64,000 nucleotides of DNA, from contig NZ_JAJFAW010000001.1 in the NCBI RefSeq assembly GCF_020711255.1, positions 1 to 64,000 of the forward strand. The letters are read 5' to 3'. The notes beneath the pieces are model-generated. The model saw only the letters and a list, made by a program, of their open reading frames with translations, searched no databases and was not told the origin of the DNA. Below, piece after piece: positions 52,289 through 62,400 of the stretch. The DNA comes from Hymenobacter plasmatis (lineage in GTDB: Bacteria; Bacteroidota; Bacteroidia; Cytophagales; Hymenobacteraceae). Both the position numbers and the translations under genes were made by a program. Within the stretch, counting starts at the first letter, position 1; every line of letters starts with the position of its first letter.

Positions 52289-52963
52289 TTAACCCCTCCA
52301 CAAATACGGAAACAACAAATAAGACACGGCCCCCACCAGCATGTTCAGGGCCAGCAGCGTGAGCAGCGACTGCTGGCTCACGCTATGGTCGAGGCCGTCG
52401 AGGGCGTTTTTGCTCACTTTGATGAGCAGCAGCAGCATGGGCACCATTATCGGGAAGCCCAGCACGGCCATGAGCGTAGCCCCGTTGCCGCCAGCTTTGG
52501 CCGCAATGCCCGACACCAGCGTAAGTGTGGTGGCAAACCCCACCGCCCCCAGCAGCAGGTTGCCCACAAACAGCGGCGCATCCTGAATGGGATTGCCCAG
52601 AAACACCGTGTAGAGGAACAAGCCCAGCAGCGCCACTCCGCCCAGCAGCAGCGCGTTGTAGAGCATCTTGGCCAGAATAATGGCCTGGGGCCGCACCAGC
52701 GTATAGTAGTAGAGGCGCTGGCCGGGGCTTTCCTGCATGAAGCCCTTGGCCACGGCATTGATAGCCGCAAACAACAGGATAACCCAGAGCAGCGCATTCC
52801 AGGCCGGCGCCGGAGGCTGCCCGCCGCGCAAACTAAAACTCAGAAAGCACACAAACACCGTGCTGCCCACGTACAGCAACAGTCCCCCCAGGGCCGCGCG
52901 CTGCCGCCATTCGAGGCGGAAGTCTTTGGCTAGCAAGGTGGAAATTTCGTGGAGCAGGGGCAC
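52289..52963 (-). CDS. ccmB: Heme exporter protein CcmB
   Basis: 224 residues from GTG 52,963, six membrane segments. Permease of the CcmABC complex: LHEISTLLAKDFRLEWRQR is the usual N-terminus, followed by GLLLYVGSTVFVCFLSF and a conserved AAINAVAKGFMQE loop. The frame is open to a TTG at 53,035, but a perfect -7 box lies inside that extension, so the GTG is preferred. CcmA, its ATPase, is not encoded in this window. Confidence 0.9.
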   Translation of the reverse strand: MPLLHEISTLLAKDFRLEWRQRAALGGLLLYVGSTVFVCFLSFSLRGGQPPAPAWNALLWVILLFAAINAVAKGFMQESPGQRLYYYTLVRPQAIILAKMLYNALLLGGVALLGLFLYTVFLGNPIQDAPLFVGNLLLGAVGFATTLTLVSGIAAKAGGNGATLMAVLGFPIMVPMLLLLIKVSKNALDGLDHSVSQQSLLTLLALNMLVGAVSYLLFPYLWRG

Positions 52964-52987
52964 GGGCAGCGTTTCAGTTTCGGGCCG

Positions 52988-52995
52988 CAAAGATA
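52988..52995 (-). promoter_or_regulatory. -7 box at the head of the ccm cluster
   Basis: Minus-strand TATCTTTG, exact TAnnTTTG match, 24 bp before the ccmB GTG. No TTG at -33. Confidence 0.45.
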
Positions 52996-53040
52996 CGACC
53001 GAACCCGCCCGGAACGGATGAAAAACCAAGGGCAAAAAAG

Positions 53041-53068
53041 AAGGTCCGGCTGAGTTGAGCCGGACCTT
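53041..53068 (-). terminator. Terminator of the TolB-like gene
   Basis: Stem AAGGTCCGGCT (53,041-53,051) and AGCCGGACCTT (53,058-53,068), T6 on the minus strand, 20 bp past the stop. It insulates the ccm cluster from the gene upstream. Confidence 0.88.
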
Positions 53069-53088
53069 CTGCTTATGCGCCGCTGGGA

Positions 53089-56000
53089 TTAGAAGTCGTA
53101 GCCGAGCGAGAAGTAAAACTTCGGGCCGTGGGTAACATAGTCTTCCTGGCCCCAGGCCACGTCTACCTTGCCGTAGAAGCCCAGCAGCGTGGTGCGGGCG
53201 CCCACCCCGTAGCCGATAAGGAAGGGGTTGCGGAAGTTGATGACCGTGGCCGAGAAGTAGCCGCCGGCCGGAACCACCTGCTCGGTGTTGGCCGAGTTGT
53301 CGGTGCCGAAGGGGTTGGTACCCGAATACGCCGTGCCGGCATCGGCAAAGCCGGTGAGCTGCAGGTTGCGGAAGAAGCCCGAATAGATGGGCTTCCGGGC
53401 AAAGTACTGCACGATGGGAATGCGCAGCTCGCTATTGAACAGTACGTAGCGCGGGCCGCTGCGGGCGCTGTAGTCGAAGCCGCGCAGGTTGGTCACGAAC
53501 TCCTGGTTGAAGACCTGGTCCGGTGCCGAGTAGTTCGGAATGAAGCGGGTGCCGTCCTGGTAGGCGGCGTTCAGCCAGTCGTCCATGCCGCCGAGTCGGA
53601 ATATCTGGGGCCGGCGCCCGAAAAACTGGCCATAGCTGGCGCGGTTGGCCCACACAATGGAGCGGCTGATTTTCTGGTAGTGCCGCAGGTCCACCACGAA
53701 CTTGCCGAAGCTCAGGCCCTTGTCGTTGATGTTGGTGTGGTTCAGCACGCTGGCCTTAAGGCGGGTGCCCGACACCATGTTGACCCCCGTGGCAATGCTG
53801 TTGTCGAACACGATTTCGCCGTTATAGCCCAGGTAGTTCGTGTTCTGGTCGCTTTCAGTCGATACGTCGCCGAGCAGCGTCCGGGAGATGTTGACGTAGC
53901 GGGGGCCGCCGCGCACGCTTAGGTTGTGCGTGAGGGGATAGGCAATGGTGGGCGCTATTTCGTGGCGGCCGTAGCGGTAGCGGCCGCTGTTGATGTCAAA
54001 GAAATAGGCCTGCTTTTGGTAGGCCACGCCCCAGTCGTAGCGATGGGTGAGGTTGGTGTAGGACGCGCGAATGTTGCTGGTGCGCAAATCAAACAAGCCA
54101 AACAAGCTGGCGTCGATGCGCTGGTTTTCCAGCACGTCGGTCAGCGCGGCTTTGAACTGCAGGCCCAGCCCAAGCAGTGGGTCCACGTACAGCGAGGTCG
54201 AAACGTTGTCGGCCATGAAGCGGGTATCGTACCGGAACGGGCCCGTGAGGGTCGGCACCTCGGCCTGAGGTTGGGCTGTGGCGACGGCTGCAGTGGGCGC
54301 CGTGCGCCGCCGTCTGGACTGAGTGGGTTGGGCTGGCTCGTCTTCCTCAAACTGGTAGTCGCTGGTGTTCACGGTTTCGCTGGCCTTCTTGCGCGGGGCC
54401 GGAGCGGCGGGCGGGGTGGCGGCCGAGTCGGCTGGAGTAACCGGTGGGGCAGGAGCCGTGGTATCGGCCGGTGCGGCGGCCGCCGAAACCGGCGCTGGGG
54501 CCTGGACTGGAATTGGAGCGGGTTTGGGCGCGGCCGCGCGGGGCGGGGCCGACCGGTCTTCCAGGGTTTGCTGCCGGGCGGTTTTAGTAAGGGGCAGCGC
54601 CGCGGGCAGCGGGAAGGTGGGGTAGACGTACAAGATGTCGCGGGCCTGCGCCGGCGCCACAAACACCAGGGCCGAGGTCAGCGCGCTGTAATCAAAGTCT
54701 TGGGTGTTGGGCAGCCACTTGGTCAGGAGCGTGCGCTCCTTGGTTTTCAGCGAGTAGCGGTACAGCTGCCGCACGCCGCTTTCCTCGCCCAGGTACAGCA
54801 CTTCGTCATCGGAAATGGCCCGGGGCCGCGTCTCGTTCGAAATGGTGCTCACCAGCGTTTCCACCGGCGTGGCGCGCCCGTCGAGGTGGTACACAAACAG
54901 GTCGTAGTTGTTCACCACGTTCTGGAAAGTGGCGGTGTGGGCGCGGCCCGCCGAATCGAGGTAGCGGTTGGAGCTGAACACCAGCCCTTGCCCCCCGGGC
55001 AAAAACACCGGCTGCACGTCATCAAACAAGTCGTTGGTGAGCTGCTCGGCCTTGCGGCTGCCGGCCCGCAGCAGGTAAATATCGTTCTGGCCGTTGCGCA
55101 CTGCGCTAAACACCAAGGCTTTGCCATCGGGCGCGTAGCTCATGCTCAGGACTTGGTCGTAGGCCCCAAACAGCGAAGCGGGCCGCGAAAAGCTTATGGC
55201 CTCGCGCACCCGGCGCACCAGCCCGCGGCCGTCGGCATCGCGAAGGTGCAGCGCCATCTCGCCGCGGCTCATTTCGGCCACGGCCACTTGCGAGTTGCCG
55301 CGCCAGGCCAAGGCAGGCAGGCGGGTTTCGATTTGCTGGTCGGGGGTTTTGTGGCCGCCGCGGCTCAATATCCGGCGGTGGCTGCCATCGCGGTTCATGG
55401 CCATCACGCGGTAACGGCCCTGCTCGTTCTGGGCATAGGCCACCATCTGGCCGTTGGGGCTGATGATGGGCTGCGAGAACACGTCGGCATGGCGGTTGCG
55501 GTCGCTCTGCCGGAATTTCTGGTCCGGCTCCACCAGCGTGGCCACGGGCTGGCCGTTGAGCTCGCGGTAGTAGGTGAGCCAATCCTTCAGAAACACCTTG
55601 TAGGGCACGTTCAGCGACGAGCTGATGCCCACTTCCACGTCGCGGGTGATGCGCGTCAGGTTGAGGATGTTCTGGATGGTGGTGTAGCCGTAGCGCTCGG
55701 CCACGTAGTTCCAGATGCTCTGGCCGGCCAGGGTGTGGTTGCGCAAAAAGTACGGGGCCGTGCGGGTGCCGGTGGGGTACTGCTTGCTCATGTCGCGCAT
55801 GAAACCGTCCATGTCTACGCTCCAGCCCTCGGCGGCGTAGGCCGAAGCACCCGAAATAAACCAGTTGGGCAGCTGCAGCAGGTAGCTGCTTTGCAGCACT
55901 TCCTTCAGCGAGCCGCCGTACATCATGTCGTTGAGCAGCACCTCGGTTATCTGGGTGCTCAGCTCGCGCTTAAACTCGGTTTCCTGGCCGGTGAAGGCAA

Positions 56001-56394
56001 TCTGGACCTTGCTCATGCGGGCCAGCGGGGTCTCGCCGCCATTCACCTGCTGCTGGGTGGCCGTCAGGCCGATGTTGCTCTGGCGCAGGTCGCCCACTGA
56101 GTTGTAAAACAGCAGGGTGGTTTTGGAGTAGGGGTAGTAGCCGATGAGCGCCGTGATGCGCTGCAGCTCCTTCTCCGCGTACTCGGCCGCCCGGCGGGCA
56201 CTGGCCTCGCCGCCTTCGTAGTACATCACATTGAAGTTCTGGGTGCTGAGCTGCTGCCAGCGAAACGGCTTGTACTGAATGCGCACCCGCCCAAACGGCT
56301 CCTGCGCCGTCTGGGCCCGGGCCGTAGTAGTGAGCAGCAACGGCAGCAGCACCAGTATGCCCAGCGTGCGCTTCGCGGATAGTAGAATATTCAT
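53089..56394 (-). CDS. Envelope protein: degenerate peptidase, TolB-like propeller and outer-membrane barrel
   Basis: 1101 residues from the ATG at 56,394. Signal peptide (LVLLPLLLTTTARAQ). Residues 30-270 resemble the peptidase MA-like gluzincin fold, but at the HExxH position there is ITEVLLNDM, so it is likely inactive; LPNWFISGASAYAAEGWS still has the usual downstream look. Next come PD40/WD40-like TolB propeller repeats (about 300-590), a long Pro/Ala/Thr linker (about 600-700) and a C-terminal 400-residue surface-antigen-like beta-barrel ending in Phe (SLGYDF). Biological role unknown. Flanked by a terminator. Confidence 0.82.
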   Translation of the reverse strand: MNILLSAKRTLGILVLLPLLLTTTARAQTAQEPFGRVRIQYKPFRWQQLSTQNFNVMYYEGGEASARRAAEYAEKELQRITALIGYYPYSKTTLLFYNSVGDLRQSNIGLTATQQQVNGGETPLARMSKVQIAFTGQETEFKRELSTQITEVLLNDMMYGGSLKEVLQSSYLLQLPNWFISGASAYAAEGWSVDMDGFMRDMSKQYPTGTRTAPYFLRNHTLAGQSIWNYVAERYGYTTIQNILNLTRITRDVEVGISSSLNVPYKVFLKDWLTYYRELNGQPVATLVEPDQKFRQSDRNRHADVFSQPIISPNGQMVAYAQNEQGRYRVMAMNRDGSHRRILSRGGHKTPDQQIETRLPALAWRGNSQVAVAEMSRGEMALHLRDADGRGLVRRVREAISFSRPASLFGAYDQVLSMSYAPDGKALVFSAVRNGQNDIYLLRAGSRKAEQLTNDLFDDVQPVFLPGGQGLVFSSNRYLDSAGRAHTATFQNVVNNYDLFVYHLDGRATPVETLVSTISNETRPRAISDDEVLYLGEESGVRQLYRYSLKTKERTLLTKWLPNTQDFDYSALTSALVFVAPAQARDILYVYPTFPLPAALPLTKTARQQTLEDRSAPPRAAAPKPAPIPVQAPAPVSAAAAPADTTAPAPPVTPADSAATPPAAPAPRKKASETVNTSDYQFEEDEPAQPTQSRRRRTAPTAAVATAQPQAEVPTLTGPFRYDTRFMADNVSTSLYVDPLLGLGLQFKAALTDVLENQRIDASLFGLFDLRTSNIRASYTNLTHRYDWGVAYQKQAYFFDINSGRYRYGRHEIAPTIAYPLTHNLSVRGGPRYVNISRTLLGDVSTESDQNTNYLGYNGEIVFDNSIATGVNMVSGTRLKASVLNHTNINDKGLSFGKFVVDLRHYQKISRSIVWANRASYGQFFGRRPQIFRLGGMDDWLNAAYQDGTRFIPNYSAPDQVFNQEFVTNLRGFDYSARSGPRYVLFNSELRIPIVQYFARKPIYSGFFRNLQLTGFADAGTAYSGTNPFGTDNSANTEQVVPAGGYFSATVINFRNPFLIGYGVGARTTLLGFYGKVDVAWGQEDYVTHGPKFYFSLGYDF

Positions 56395-56590
56395 AAGAGA
56401 AACAACGAGCAAAGGCGAAAATTAGTCCGCTAAATCGCTAAAATTTTTGTGGGATTCAGCCCAAGATTCAGTCGATGGCTGAATGGCCGAGTTGAGCTGA
56501 AGTAAAGGCATTTAACGCGGAATTGTTGCCGGGCCCCATTTCCGTTGTTCAAACCAGGAATAACCCCAGCAGCACTATTCTCAATTATAC

Positions 56591-57667
56591 TCAAATTACG
56601 CTGGCTGGCAGCAGCGCGTGGTACCGCTCCAAGCCCGCATCCAGCCAAATTTCGCCGTGCCCTTCCAGCCAATCGGCCAGCAGTTGGGCCAGCCGCGGGG
56701 CCAGCATCACGCCCTTGGACCCGTAGCCGCCGCAAAAGCTTAACGACGGCACCGTGGGGTGCGGGCCCAGCAGGGGGCGGCGGTCGCGCACGGCCGGCCG
56801 CACGCCGGCCTGCTGCCGCACCACCGCAAAGGGCAGGTCGGTAATCACGGTGAGCCGGGCCGCCAGTTCTTCGCGCGCTACGGCGGTGATGCCTTCGGCA
56901 AAAGGCGGCCAGCGGTACGTCGCGCCTACCCGAAACTGCGCCGGGCCTACCGGCACCACGTAGGCACCCCGATTAAGCACCTGAGCCGTGCTCAGGCCCG
57001 CGCATTCCACGTCGAGCACCTCCCCCTGGTTGGGGGTGAGGGGCAGCCAGCCGAAATACGGGTTGCGCACGGCCGCCGCTCCTTCGCAGCAGATAACCTG
57101 GCGCGCTCGCACCTGGCCGGCGTAAGTAGCGCCGGCGGCATCGGTAACGAGGCGGTTCCAGTCAAAAGTTTCGCGCCTAAGCCAGCCGTCGCGGGCACCT
57201 TCGGCGGCCAGGGCAGCCAGCAGTTCGCGCACGGCCACGTGCCCGCCGTGCCGCAGCCACGCGCCCCCAAACGGGGCGTGCACGCCCGGCAAATTGGGGT
57301 CGGTGGTGGCCAGGCCGGCCACGAAATCGCCCCAGGGGTGGTCGGCGCTGCGGGCCAGCACGGCGTTCTGCTCCTCCAGCGAGGCAAACAGCTTGAGGAT
57401 GGGCGTTTCGGTGAAGAAAGGCTGGCCGTAGCGCTGCTCCAGCTCCCGATAGAAGGTGGCCGCGTAGGGCAGCAGCTCGGCCGCCCGCCACGAAAGGGCG
57501 AAGCGCTTGCCGGCTACCGGGTTCATGAGGCCGGCCGCCACGTTCGAGGCCGAGTTGTCCTGGCCGGGGTCATACACCAGCACGTGGTGGCCGCGCTGGC
57601 GTAGCACGTAGGCCAAGGTGGCGCCCGCAATGCCGTGGCCCACTACCAGAAAATCGCAGACTGTCAT
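56591..57667 (-). CDS. FAD-dependent oxidoreductase, DAO family
   Basis: 358 residues of the D-amino acid oxidase/glycine oxidase fold. FAD-binding VVGHGIAGATLAYVLRQRG at the N-terminus; the second nucleotide element is seen as GVRPAVRDRRPLLG followed by FCGGYGSKGVMLAPRLA near the C-terminus, which binds the flavin ring. Substrate cannot be read; amine or amino-acid oxidation is the family norm. Stands alone in divergent orientation to the MBL gene. The 196-bp gap on its 3' side holds AGCCCAA and TTGAGCT. Confidence 0.85.
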   Translation of the reverse strand: MTVCDFLVVGHGIAGATLAYVLRQRGHHVLVYDPGQDNSASNVAAGLMNPVAGKRFALSWRAAELLPYAATFYRELEQRYGQPFFTETPILKLFASLEEQNAVLARSADHPWGDFVAGLATTDPNLPGVHAPFGGAWLRHGGHVAVRELLAALAAEGARDGWLRRETFDWNRLVTDAAGATYAGQVRARQVICCEGAAAVRNPYFGWLPLTPNQGEVLDVECAGLSTAQVLNRGAYVVPVGPAQFRVGATYRWPPFAEGITAVAREELAARLTVITDLPFAVVRQQAGVRPAVRDRRPLLGPHPTVPSLSFCGGYGSKGVMLAPRLAQLLADWLEGHGEIWLDAGLERYHALLPASVI

Positions 57668-57696
57668 GGCCGGAAAGGTAAGGAATGGTGCGCTTA

Positions 57697-57755
57697 ATGA
57701 AGAATTAATAGTGAAGAATGAGGAATTGAGCTAAAGTGCCCGAACTTCCTCATTA
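57697..57755. repeat. Intergenic repeat-like segment related to 8,701
   Basis: GAATTAATAGTGAAGAATGA followed by GGAATTGAGCT (TTGAGCT at 57,726-57,732) and CTTCCTCATT in the opposite sense, giving a weak inverted repeat. It fills the divergent gap before the MBL gene. Confidence 0.45.
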
Positions 57756-57802
57756 AACCTAGCGTCGTACCTTGCCGCATTGCTCAGAGACTCCAATTTC
57801 GC

Positions 57803-58444
57803 ATGACCGTCGCCGGATTTACTTTCAACGCTTTTTCCGAAAATACCTACCTGCTGATAGACGAAGCCACGCGGCAGTGCGCCATCGTGGACCCCGGCTG
57901 CTACGCACCCGCCGAGCAGCAGGCGCTCCGGGAGTATATTGAAAGCAATGGCTTACAGGTAGTACTGCTGCTGAATACCCACGCCCACATCGACCACGTC
58001 CTCGGCAACCAATTTGTGCTGACTACCTGGCCGGGTACCCCTTTCCTGCTACACCGGCTCGACCTGGCCACGCTGCGCGCCGTGTCTACTTACGCGGCCA
58101 ACTACGGCTTTCCGCAGTACCAGCCCGCCGAGCCCACCGGCGAGCTGGTGGCCGGCCAGCCCGTTCGCATCGGCGAAACGGAGCTGGAAGTGCGCTTTGC
58201 GCCGGGCCATGCGCCGGGCCACGTGGTGTTTTACCACGAGCCCACGGCCACCGTTATCGGCGGCGACGTGCTGTTTCAGCGCAGCATTGGCCGCACCGAT
58301 TTGCCCGGCGGCAACCACGCCGAGCTGCTGCACAGCATCGAAACTGAGCTGATGACCCTGCCCGATGCCACCGTGGTGTACCCCGGGCACGGCCCGGCCA
58401 CCACCATCGGGGAGGAGCGGCGCGAAAACCCCTTTCTGAATTAA
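57803..58444 (+). CDS. MBL-fold metallo-hydrolase, glyoxalase II-like
   Basis: 213 residues of the metallo-beta-lactamase fold. The metal sites are complete: NTHAHIDHVLGN (HxHxDH), GHAPGHVVFY, GGDVLFQRSIGRTDLP and VYPGHGPATTIGEE. The arrangement is that of hydroxyacylglutathione hydrolase-like thioesterases that lack the C-terminal glutathione-binding part. Substrate is unknown. No signal peptide. Confidence 0.88.
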   Translation: MTVAGFTFNAFSENTYLLIDEATRQCAIVDPGCYAPAEQQALREYIESNGLQVVLLLNTHAHIDHVLGNQFVLTTWPGTPFLLHRLDLATLRAVSTYAANYGFPQYQPAEPTGELVAGQPVRIGETELEVRFAPGHAPGHVVFYHEPTATVIGGDVLFQRSIGRTDLPGGNHAELLHSIETELMTLPDATVVYPGHGPATTIGEERRENPFLN

Positions 58445-58592
58445 GCAAACTGGAAAAATTGGGCTAACCGCCCTTCCCTGTCCTGCCGAGCTTGCTCGCT
58501 TGGCAGCCGGCGCCAGCCAGGCATCTTTACGGCGCAACTTACCAGAGCCTCTCGCGGTAGAGAAGCCGGGTTAAGCTCAGCCGGACGGCCGG

Positions 58593-59324
58593 ATGCTTCC
58601 TTTGCTCATTACCACACCCCGCACCCCCTTGAAACGACACCTTCCTAACGCCATTACCTGCCTCAACCTGTTGTGCGGCTGCCTGGCGCTCACCAGCATT
58701 TTTGCCGGCCGGCTAGAATTGGGCGCCTGGTTTGTGGCCGCTGCCGCCGCCGCCGATTTTGCCGACGGCCTCGTGGCCCGGGCGCTGCGCGTGTCGTCGG
58801 CCATTGGCAAAGACCTTGACTCCTTGGCCGATATGGTGTCGTTTGGGGTGGTGCCGGGCGCTATTTTCTTCCAGCTACTGGCCCGGGGCATCAGTGCAGA
58901 CGGCCTGCCGGTGTGGGTGCCGTACTTTGGCTTTGCCGTGAGCATCTTCTCGGCGCTGCGCCTGGCCAAGTTCAACAACGACACCCGGCAAACCACTTCC
59001 TTTATTGGGCTGCCTACCCCAGCCTGCACGCTGGTAGTGGCCTCGCTGCCCCTTATCCTGGCGTATGACCAGTTCGGGCTCACGCCCATCATCCTGCATC
59101 CGGGGCTGTTGCTGGGCCTTACGGCGCTGCTCTCGGGCCTCTTGGTCGCTGAGCTTCCGCTCTTTGCCCTGAAGTTTAAGAACTTGCGCTGGGCTGATAA
59201 TCGCCGCCGCTTTCTATTTTTAATGCTGGCGGCCGCCTTGGTGCTGGTGCTGAAGGCTGCGGCTGTGCCCCTTGTGGTCTTGCTCTACGTCCTGCTCTCA
59301 GTGCCAAAGACGGCGGCCCGCTAG
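58593..59324 (+). CDS. pssA: CDP-diacylglycerol--serine O-phosphatidyltransferase
   Basis: 243 residues with about seven membrane segments. The CDP-alcohol phosphotransferase motif is complete: ADFADGLVARALRVSSAIG then KDLDSLADMVSFG. It makes phosphatidylserine, the precursor of phosphatidylethanolamine. The branch of short PssA proteins is typical of Bacteroidota. The ATG at 58,593 gives a short basic N-terminus. Confidence 0.9.
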   Translation: MLPLLITTPRTPLKRHLPNAITCLNLLCGCLALTSIFAGRLELGAWFVAAAAAADFADGLVARALRVSSAIGKDLDSLADMVSFGVVPGAIFFQLLARGISADGLPVWVPYFGFAVSIFSALRLAKFNNDTRQTTSFIGLPTPACTLVVASLPLILAYDQFGLTPIILHPGLLLGLTALLSGLLVAELPLFALKFKNLRWADNRRRFLFLMLAAALVLVLKAAAVPLVVLLYVLLSVPKTAAR

Positions 59325-59470
59325 TAAATTGCCCCTTGGCTACAATAAATAGATTGTTTGGTAGTTAAGCGGCAAATACCGGGTGAACCTGATGCTCGTC
59401 GGTGCTGTTGCTAGCGCACGACCAGGCGCCCGCCGTGCAGGCGGGATGGTATTTAACATGTAATGCGTCT

Positions 59471-62400
59471 ATGCGTCTAATTTTTCTCTGCGTTGCGTTT
59501 GCGGGATTGATACTAGGCGCGGCCACCCCCATAGCGGCCCAATCGGGCGGGGAGGCCACGGCCCACGGCGTTATCAAGTGGGGCGGCTACGCGGAAGTGC
59601 CCACGCTGAACTCCCGCAAGCAGAAAGTGCCTACGTTCGATGAAGCGCACCAGGCCCTGGACGACCAGGTTGGCTGGTTTAGCTTGCGGCTGAACGGCGA
59701 GGTAGGCGCGGGCGAGCTGGTGAATATGGTGTATGAGCCCTTTTCGGCGGCCGACGCCAAGCTGTTTGATGCCGCCCGACTGCCGGCCGGGCCAGAGCCC
59801 AAGCTCAGTTCCGGCACTGAGATGAAGCGGGTGGTATCGCACCTGAGCCTGCGCCCCGTGCGCCGCAACCCCCAAACCGGACAGCCCGAGCGCCTGATGT
59901 CGTTCGACTACCGCTACTCGCCCAACGCCAGCCCAATCTCGGCCCGCGGCTCAACGGCCAACCGCCCGCACGCTTCGCATTCGGTGCTGGCCACCGGCGA
60001 CTGGTACAAGATGGGCGTGGCCGAAAGCGGCATCTACAAGCTCGACAAGGAAGCATTGCTGCGCATTCTGGGCCGCAAAGACCTGCAAGGCATCAACCCC
60101 AACAACCTCCACGTGTACGGCAACTCCATGGGCATACTGCCCCAGGCCAATGCCGTGCCGCGCCCCGATGACCTGGCCGAAAACAACGTGCTGCTGGTGG
60201 GCAACGGCGACAACGTGTTCGACGACAACGAGTACTTTCTGTTTTACTCGCCCGGCGCCCACACCTGGGAGGCCCAGGGCGGCGTATTCCGGCACCGCAA
60301 CAACATTTACACCGACACGACTTACTACTTCGTGACGGTGAATAACACGGCCGGGCGCCGGGTGCCCACCGCCGCGGCGCCCGCCGCCACCGCCTCCACG
60401 CCTACCATCAACGCGTTCACCTACCGCGACTTTTACGAGCACGACCTGCTGAACCTGATGCACAAGGCCAGCTCCAGTGGCTCGGGCTCGGGCCGCAACT
60501 GGGTGGGTGAAGTCTTTGGCAATGGGGCCCAGAAAGAGTTCCTCTTCGGCAACATTCCCGACCTGGTGCCTAATTCGCCCATCCGCGTCACGTCGTCGCT
60601 GGTAGCCAATTCGGCCACGGCCAGCGCGTTTCAGCTCACGCTGAACGGCAGCGCGTTGGGCAGTCAGTCGTTGGATGCGCGGCCCAACTACGATTTTGGG
60701 GCCATTGCCACCGTCAGCACCGTTACCCGGCAGCTCACACTGGCCAACCCGGGAACTGAGCTAAAAGTTGGGCTAACCTACAACAGCGGCGACCCCGCTG
60801 CCAGCGCCTACCTCGACTACCTGGAAATCAACGCCCAGCGCCAGTTGCGGCTAAGCGGCAGCCAGCTCGAGTTTCGCTCGCTGTCGAACATCGCGCCGAA
60901 AGCGGTAAACCGCTTTGAACTCGCCAATGCCAATGGGGCCACGGTCTGGGACGTGACCAACCCGCGGCAGGCCACCGCCCGTGCGCTCGCCCTGGCGGGC
61001 AGCACCGGCACTTTTCTGGCGCCGGCCGATACCCTGCGCGAGTACGTGGCCTTCCAGCCCAACGGCACCTTCGGCAAGCCCCGCGAATTTGGGAAGGTAG
61101 ACAACCAGGACCTGCACGCCCTTAACAGCAACGCGGCCGCTCTGGTCGACCTGGTGATTGTGACGTATCCGGCCTTTAAGGGCCAGGCACAGCGGCTGGC
61201 CAACCACCGCACCAGCCACGACAACCTGCGCGTGGCCGTGGTGACAACCTCGGAAGTATACAACGAGTATGGCTCGGGCGGCCAGGATATTACGGCCATC
61301 CGCGACATGATGAAGCAGCTGTATGACCGGGCGCCCCAGGGCAAGCAGATGCAGCTACTGCTGTTCGGGGATGCTTCGTTTGACTACAAATCAGACCCTT
61401 ACAACAACAAGAGCTTTGAGCCCGCGTGGTGGAAGGACCGGACGCCATTCAAGAACGACGCGGACTTCGACGCCGTCAACCAAAACTACGTGCCCACTTA
61501 CGAATCGCGCGAGTCTTTGGCGCCTTTTTATGGCGGTGCTTTTGGCCAGGCCAGCTACTCATCCGACGACTACTTTGCCTTGCTCGACGACGACGAAGGC
61601 GAGTGGAGCGAGCAAAGTCCGGGCAGCGAGCTGCTCGACATTGGCGTGGGCCGCCTGCCGATACGCACACCCAAAGGCGACCGGACCAACGCCGAGCAAG
61701 CCAAGCTGGTGGTCGATAAGCTCATCAGCTACGATGCCCCCGCGGCGTACGGCAAGTGGCGCAACCGCATCACGCTGGTGTCCGACGACGGCAACGGGGA
61801 CTTGTTTGTGGGGCAAGGCTCGGAGCTGATTGCCAAGGTTATCCAAACTGACTACCCGGTCTACAACGTGCACAAGGTGTACCTCGACCTTTACCCGCAG
61901 CTGTCGGTATCGGCGGGCCAACGCTCGCCCGAAGCCAGCCGCGCCATCGACCAGTCGGTGGAGCAAGGCTCGCTGATTGTGAACTACCTGGGCCACGGCG
62001 GGCCGAAGGGCTGGACCGACGAGCAGATTTTGACCAATGCCTCGGTGCTGGCCCTGCGCAACGCCAACAACCTGACGTTTTTCACCACCGGCACCTGCGA
62101 TTTCAGCACCTACGACAACCCCGACTTTACCTCGGCCGGCGAGCAGTCGCTTACGGATAACCCCACCGGCGGCGCCATTGGCCTGTTTACCACCACCCGC
62201 GTGGTAGACGCCGGCCTCAACGCCGGCCTGAACCAAGCCTATTTTAACCGGGTGCTGCGGCCGCTGGCCAACGGCCAGATGCCGAGCATCGGCACGGTGG
62301 TGATGCTGAGCAAGAACGATTACCCCGGGGCCGGGCAGCCGGGCGTTATCAACAACCGCAACTACACGCTGCTGGCCGACCCCAGCATGACGCTGGCCTA

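Noticed and set aside
53926-56100. 724-residue open frame antisense to the TolB-like gene
   Set aside because: Gly/Val/His-rich shadow with no start context. The opposite strand has a signal peptide, propeller repeats and a barrel end.
58483-58506. Hairpin CTGCCGAGC...GCTTGGCAG as a third REP copy
   Set aside because: Only a vague resemblance to the TGCTGAGC arm; stem is short with a mismatch and no second arm is present.
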